Notes under the pieces: model-generated | Database searches by the model: none | Told to the model about the DNA's origin: nothing | What the model saw: only the letters and a program-made list of their open reading frames with translations | Shown here: positions 60,155-64,000 of the stretch, piece by piece | Position numbering within the stretch: position 1 is the first letter of the stretch | Layout: each line of letters opens with the position of its first letter | Origin: Microbacterium sp. Yaish 1 | GTDB lineage: Bacteria; Actinomycetota; Actinomycetes; Actinomycetales; Microbacteriaceae | DNA length: 64,000 bases | Assembly (NCBI RefSeq): GCF_002245215.1 | Contig: NZ_NPMR01000001.1 | Coordinates: 310,001 to 374,000 of the forward strand | Direction of reading: 5' to 3' | Position numbers and translations under genes: made by a program

Positions 60155-62855
60155 GAGGCAGCACGACCCGGCGGACGCGATCCGTCCGCGTGTCGATGAC
60201 CCACGCGCGCCCGCGGCCCGGAACGGCGTAGGGCGGCAGCAGCCGGCTGCCCGTCACGAGCCGCAGTTCGGTCGCGCACGCGGCGTCGACCACGAGCTGA
60301 CATCGTGTCTGCGCACCCGCCGCCGCTCCGCGCCAGCGGCCGATCCATGCCTCCGGGGTGCCCCACACGACCCTCCCCGGCTGCAGGGACGTCGTCTGTT
60401 CCACAGACGTGACCTCGAGGCCTCGACCGCGCCAGTGATCCAGCACGGCCTGCGTGGCCCCCGTGGGCGGGGCGACGAACGCTGTGGCCCAGCGCGGCTC
60501 GAACGCATCGGGGAGCGCTCCCTCGCCGCGGGGCGGAGGAACGTCGCCGGGATCGGCGAACTGGACGAGCGACCGGCCCCATCTCCCCCGACCGGCCGGT
60601 GCCGAAGGGTCGTGGTGCGACGGGTCACCGCCGAACGCGACGTGCTCCGACCGCGAGACCGCTGCGAGCACCGCACGGTCGGGCAGAAGGTCGACGATCC
60701 TCCCGACGGCTCCCGCGATCCGCTGCGCCGCGCAGACGAACTGGATGCGGCGCGCTCGAGCGCCGCGCGCGACGCGCTCCAGCATCGCCGCCGCGGCAAC
60801 GCTGTAATCGTCGGGCAACGCCGCGAGCAGGCGGTCGAGATCGTCGACGACGATCACCCATCCCTCCGGGACGTCGTCGAGCGCGGTGACGACGTCCCAC
60901 GCCGCTTCGAGGTCATCGGGCACCCAGCACAGCCGGTCGGCCGGCACCTGTGCGGCGATGGTCCGCAGAAGCGTCGTGCGCCCCGACCCCGCGCGTCCGA
61001 GCACCGCTGCTCCCGGCGCACGTCCGTCGAGGACCACGACGTGCCGACGCTGCTCGGCCGGCTCGTCGGCCAGGCCCAACACCAGGGTGCCCTCCCGCCG
61101 CACGTCGGCGAGCGGGACGTGATCGGGCAGCGGCGGCAGCCAGGGGCGACGGGCCGGGGGCCCTCCCGCGGCGTCTCGAGCGATGGCCGCGATCGCCTCG
61201 GGCGGGCACAGGCTCACCCGCAGCAGGTGCGGCTGCGCGTCCGTCGGACGCCTCACCAGCGCGGCACCGCGGTCCGCGCGTCCGCCCGGCAGCGCCGCAG
61301 CCTCCGCCGACCCGAGCACGGCGCGTGACTCCGCACCATCGGCCACGCGCAGGGCGATCCGCAACGGGGCATTGGCGAGCACCGCTTCGCGGAACCCCGC
61401 CGCTCGCTGCGTCGCCAGCACGAGATGCATCCCGAGCGCGCGGCCGCGTGCGGCGATGTCGGCGAACAGATCGTGCATCGCGGGGTGAGCGGCCGTGAGT
61501 GCGGCGTATTCGTCGACGACGACGACCAGCCGCGGCAGCGCGCCGGACGCCTCGGCGATGTCACGTGCCCCGAGCTGGGCGAGGACGCGCTCCCGGCGCC
61601 GCACTTCGGCGGCGAGGCTCTCGATCGCGCGCACGGCGTTCCGGTCGTCGAGATCCGTCACGACACCTGCCACGTGCGGCAACGACGTGAGCGCGTCGAA
61701 AGCGCGACCGCCCTTGAAGTCGATGAGCAGGAAATTCACGCGCGACGGCGGCAAGGCCCGCGCCAGCGCCGCGATCCAGGTCACGAGCAGCTCGCTCTTC
61801 CCGCTGCCGGTCGCCCCCACCACGACCGCGTGGGGACCGTCGTCGACGAGGTCGATGACCATCGGGTCGCCGCGGCCGGCGCCGAGAACCGCGGTGAGCC
61901 CCGCGCCGCCCGGGTGCGGAAGATCGTCGAACGGCAGCGGCCTCACATCCTCGCCGCCCACGGTGGCGGCCCGCTCGCGGAGCAGCGCGACGATCGTCGT
62001 CGCCTGGGCCCGCCCGACCGACTCGGGACGGACCGTCCAGGAGGAACCGCCATAGCCCAGCACCGCTTCATCGACCCCCGTCACGCGCACGAGGGCAGCG
62101 CATTGCGGCGGCGGGGCGACCGAGTCGACGCACACGATCGCGATGTCGGCGTCGGCGGGCGGCACCCCTCGTCCCCACCAGAGCCGCAGTCCTCCAGTCA
62201 CCGACGCGTGCGGGAGCTCACGGGCCCAGTCCTCCGCCGCGGCGACGAGCGAGACCTCGCCCGGCCCGTGCACGAGGCAGATCTGCACCACGAGGGCCCG
62301 GGCGATCGACGCCGCAGGGGCCGCCGGCCCGACGATCGCGATCCCCGCCGTGAGCGGAACCGTGACCGGCGCGTTGCGCACAGTGGCGGCGGCCTGCCGG
62401 AAATCCGGCGGGGCGTCGCCCTCGACACGCGTGCGAGACGGTGCGTCGCCCGATCCCACGACCACCAGGTCGCGGGAGGGTCTCGGACGCCACAGGTCGT
62501 CGGGGGCGGCCAGGAGGCGGGCGACGTCCGGCGTCGCGCGCCAGCGATCGGCGCGCTCGTGCGCGTGCCGCTCCTCCAGCTCCGCGTGAGCCGACCGCAG
62601 GCCGGCGGCGGCGCGGGCCGCGGACCTGCGTCGTTCTCGACGGGCCACGCGCACCCCGTCGAGCACCGACGCGACCGCGACGAGGGGACCGAGCGCCGCG
62701 AACCAGAGCACCGTCGGCGACCCGGTCAGCTGCCAGAGGACGACGGCGCCCGCGACCGGGACCATGAGCGCCCACACCGGGAGAGGTGGACGCCGCGTCT
62801 CGGGGTGCGGCGTCGGCAGACGGATGGGGTCGTCGAAGGGAACGGTCGGATGCAC
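60120..62855 (-). CDS. FtsK/SpoIIIE-type ATPase, EccC-like
   Basis: A 911-residue membrane-anchored ATPase. Two hydrophobic helices lie near 27-64, followed by a basic helical segment, a long region, then an FtsK/SpoIIIE domain with Walker A GATGSGKSE (about 346-354), FLLIDFKGG and VVVVDEYAAL (Walker B). A second ATPase-like domain has GRAGSGRTT (about 620-628) and VVDDLDRLL. The order matches EccC, the motor of type VII (ESX) secretion, but it has two rather than three clear ATPase modules and no WXG100 or other ecc gene is adjacent. It could power an orphan secretion system or a DNA/protein translocase. ATG 62855 is the first start. Its last 35 bases overlap ald convergently. Confidence 0.85.
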   Translation of the reverse strand: MHPTVPFDDPIRLPTPHPETRRPPLPVWALMVPVAGAVVLWQLTGSPTVLWFAALGPLVAVASVLDGVRVARRERRRSAARAAAGLRSAHAELEERHAHERADRWRATPDVARLLAAPDDLWRPRPSRDLVVVGSGDAPSRTRVEGDAPPDFRQAAATVRNAPVTVPLTAGIAIVGPAAPAASIARALVVQICLVHGPGEVSLVAAAEDWARELPHASVTGGLRLWWGRGVPPADADIAIVCVDSVAPPPQCAALVRVTGVDEAVLGYGGSSWTVRPESVGRAQATTIVALLRERAATVGGEDVRPLPFDDLPHPGGAGLTAVLGAGRGDPMVIDLVDDGPHAVVVGATGSGKSELLVTWIAALARALPPSRVNFLLIDFKGGRAFDALTSLPHVAGVVTDLDDRNAVRAIESLAAEVRRRERVLAQLGARDIAEASGALPRLVVVVDEYAALTAAHPAMHDLFADIAARGRALGMHLVLATQRAAGFREAVLANAPLRIALRVADGAESRAVLGSAEAAALPGGRADRGAALVRRPTDAQPHLLRVSLCPPEAIAAIARDAAGGPPARRPWLPPLPDHVPLADVRREGTLVLGLADEPAEQRRHVVVLDGRAPGAAVLGRAGSGRTTLLRTIAAQVPADRLCWVPDDLEAAWDVVTALDDVPEGWVIVVDDLDRLLAALPDDYSVAAAAMLERVARGARARRIQFVCAAQRIAGAVGRIVDLLPDRAVLAAVSRSEHVAFGGDPSHHDPSAPAGRGRWGRSLVQFADPGDVPPPRGEGALPDAFEPRWATAFVAPPTGATQAVLDHWRGRGLEVTSVEQTTSLQPGRVVWGTPEAWIGRWRGAAAGAQTRCQLVVDAACATELRLVTGSRLLPPYAVPGRGRAWVIDTRTDRVRRVVLPLSPALRSANPP

Positions 62856-62922
62856 GCGCCCGAGTCAAGCAACGCGACCGCCGTGCCACCCTCCGGCTGC
62901 GGCAGAAGGTGGAGGGCCGGGC

Positions 62923-63723
62923 TCAGTCCGCGTTCGGGGAGGAGGCGTCGTCGGCGCCGCGGAAGTGCGCGTCGAGCACGATGATCGTCACGTTGTCGCG
63001 GCCGCCGTTCTCGAGGGCGGCGGTCATCATCGCCGAGACCGCCGCAGCGGGATCGGGGTTCTCGAGCAGGAAATGCAGGATGCCGTAGTCCGTGAGCTCC
63101 TTGGTGAGACCGTCGCTGCAGATGACGAAGCGGTCGCCGTCGACGACATCCAGGCGGACGTAGTCGGGGGTGACGCCGTCGCTCGGGCCGACGGCGCGCG
63201 TGATGACATTCCCGTACGGGTGCTGCTCCGCCTCCTCGGGGCTGAGCCGCCCCGCGGCGACGAGCTCCTGGACGACCGAATGATCCGTCGTGACCTGAGC
63301 GATCGCCTGGTCGCGCAGCAGGTAGACCCGCGAGTCGCCGATGTTCAGGGTCGTCCACTGCGGTTCGCCGTCGACGATGTCGAGGTACACACCGGTGACG
63401 GTGGTGCCCGTTCCGTCGTCGGTCGTCTCGGGGTGATCGGCGATGTCGCCGACGGCCCGCTCGAGAGCCTCCTCGATGTCCTCGGGCGTGACGACGCCGC
63501 GATCGGCGACGCGGCGGAGACGGTCGACGGCACTCGCGCTGGCGATCTCGCCACCGATGTGTCCGCCCATGCCGTCGGCGACGATGAACAGCGGATACTG
63601 CGCGAGAACGGCATCCTGGTTGCTGTCGCGTCGACGTCCGGTGTCGGTCGCGGCGGCCCACCGGAGTTCGATCGCACCGGACGGGACGTCCACGATCCGG
63701 GATTGGGTCGTGGGGTCGGGCAC
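62923..63723 (-). CDS. PP2C-family serine/threonine protein phosphatase
   Basis: A 266-residue metal-dependent phosphatase without a membrane anchor. It has the metal ligands in RRDSNQDAV (Asp), FIVADGMGGHIGG (Asp-Gly), ICSDGLTKEL and GGRDNVTIIV (Asp), plus GDSRVYLLRD, covering the eleven-motif PP2C pattern. Such enzymes reverse Hanks-type kinase phosphorylation in actinobacteria. GTG 63723 (PDPTTQ) follows GAAAGAAGAG; a longer reading from ATG 63777 lacks a site. It lies 67 bases upstream of the EccC-like gene on the same strand, and PP2C proteins and EccC are sometimes linked by phospho-control of type VII secretion. Confidence 0.92.
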   Translation of the reverse strand: MPDPTTQSRIVDVPSGAIELRWAAATDTGRRRDSNQDAVLAQYPLFIVADGMGGHIGGEIASASAVDRLRRVADRGVVTPEDIEEALERAVGDIADHPETTDDGTGTTVTGVYLDIVDGEPQWTTLNIGDSRVYLLRDQAIAQVTTDHSVVQELVAAGRLSPEEAEQHPYGNVITRAVGPSDGVTPDYVRLDVVDGDRFVICSDGLTKELTDYGILHFLLENPDPAAAVSAMMTAALENGGRDNVTIIVLDAHFRGADDASSPNAD

Positions 63724-63795
63724 GCTGTCACTCTTCTTTCGTCGACGGATGGGCGTGTCACACTCTAGTGGACGCACCCACGAAGCGGGATTTCG

Positions 63796-64000
63796 TCAGC
63801 CCGCAGCCGGGTCGGACGGCAACGGGAAGAGCGCATCGATCGTGGCGAGCTCCTCGGCGCCGGGATGCCACGCCGAGGCCGCCGCGGCGTTGGAGCGCAC
63901 CTGCTCGGGAGAGGTGGCTCCGGCGATCACGCTGCTCAGCGCGGGCTGCGCCAGGAGCCAGCCGAAGGTCGCCTGCACCATCGTGATGCCCCGCTCGTCG
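63796..64000 (-). CDS. C-terminus of an aldo/keto reductase (partial)
   Basis: About 68 residues running in from beyond the right edge, ending at the TGA at 63798-63796. The segment ERGITMVQATFGWLLAQP, then SSVIAGATSPEQVRSN, is the typical C-terminal NADPH-binding end of aldo/keto reductases (family pattern of a WLL helix followed by IPGA/IAGAT and EQ). It would reduce aldehydes or sugars with NADPH. The N-terminal catalytic Tyr/Lys/Asp/His region is outside the window. It is transcribed toward the PP2C gene. Confidence 0.88.
   Translation of the reverse strand, partial: DERGITMVQATFGWLLAQPALSSVIAGATSPEQVRSNAAAASAWHPGAEELATIDALFPLPSDPAAG

Overview
The window is high-GC DNA of an actinobacterium, most likely Microbacteriaceae and probably Microbacterium. 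Grounds: strong G/C third-position codon use with many GTG starts; actinobacterial families such as DUF222/HNH '13E12' proteins, DUF1206, YcnI and an EccC-like FtsK/SpoIIIE ATPase; and the actinobacterial order proS ... nusA-ylxR-infB-rbfA. The genus is an inference. No tRNA, rRNA, CRISPR array, insertion sequence or phage gene was recognised. No gene-free stretch reaches 300 bases; the largest gaps are 24233-24491 (divergent promoter with two operators) and 113-343 (copA terminator).

Layout. 1-2.9 kb: start of an unrecognised gene, then copper export genes copZ-copA behind a CsoR-type operator. 2.9-6.4 kb: deoC, then leftward truB, two small membrane proteins and ribF. 6.5-27.9 kb: a plant-glycan and glycoside utilisation region. 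It holds a GH51 arabinofuranosidase operon with two Gfo/Idh/MocA oxidoreductases and a ThuA-like protein, divergent from a LacI regulator; GH127, GH36, GH27 and GH95 enzymes; and a thuEFG-thuA-thuB-like transporter/oxidoreductase operon lacking an ATPase, divergent from a second LacI regulator. 16-bp sites sharing a G[AT]TCTCT half-site lie upstream of both the transporter operon and the GH127/GH36 pair, suggesting one regulon. A DUF222/HNH gene sits in the middle. 27.9-38.3 kb: mutY, rbfA, infB, ylxR, nusA and proS, with a SatP/YaaH-like membrane protein, a zinc alcohol dehydrogenase and a DUF1206 protein between nusA and proS, where rimP would be expected. The glycan region separates rbfA from truB-ribF, which adjoin it in many bacteria.

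38.3-41.8 kb: an ECF sigma factor with a membrane-anchored partner, pyroglutamyl peptidase, and a lipoprotein resembling the partner. 41.9-46.5 kb: ispG, then a trp-attenuated anthranilate synthase fusion (leader peptide with tandem Trp codons, pause, anti-terminator and terminator structures), then rseP. 46.6-49.6 kb: a His-containing membrane protein with YcnI, and a free-standing MurE-type ligase. 49.8-54 kb: pyruvate formate-lyase with its activase, and dxr. 54-60 kb: an FKBP lipoprotein, a second near-identical DUF222/HNH gene, an acyltransferase, an OsmC protein, asparaginase and alanine dehydrogenase. 60.1-64 kb: an EccC-like ATPase, a PP2C phosphatase and the end of an aldo/keto reductase.

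How the parts fit: the glycan enzymes would release arabinose, galactose and perhaps fucose or L-galactose from plant arabinogalactan-type material. The ThuA/oxidoreductase sets suggest oxidation of imported glycosides to 3-keto sugars. The remainder is translation and tRNA modification, isoprenoid precursor synthesis (dxr, ispG), tryptophan, copper and envelope functions.
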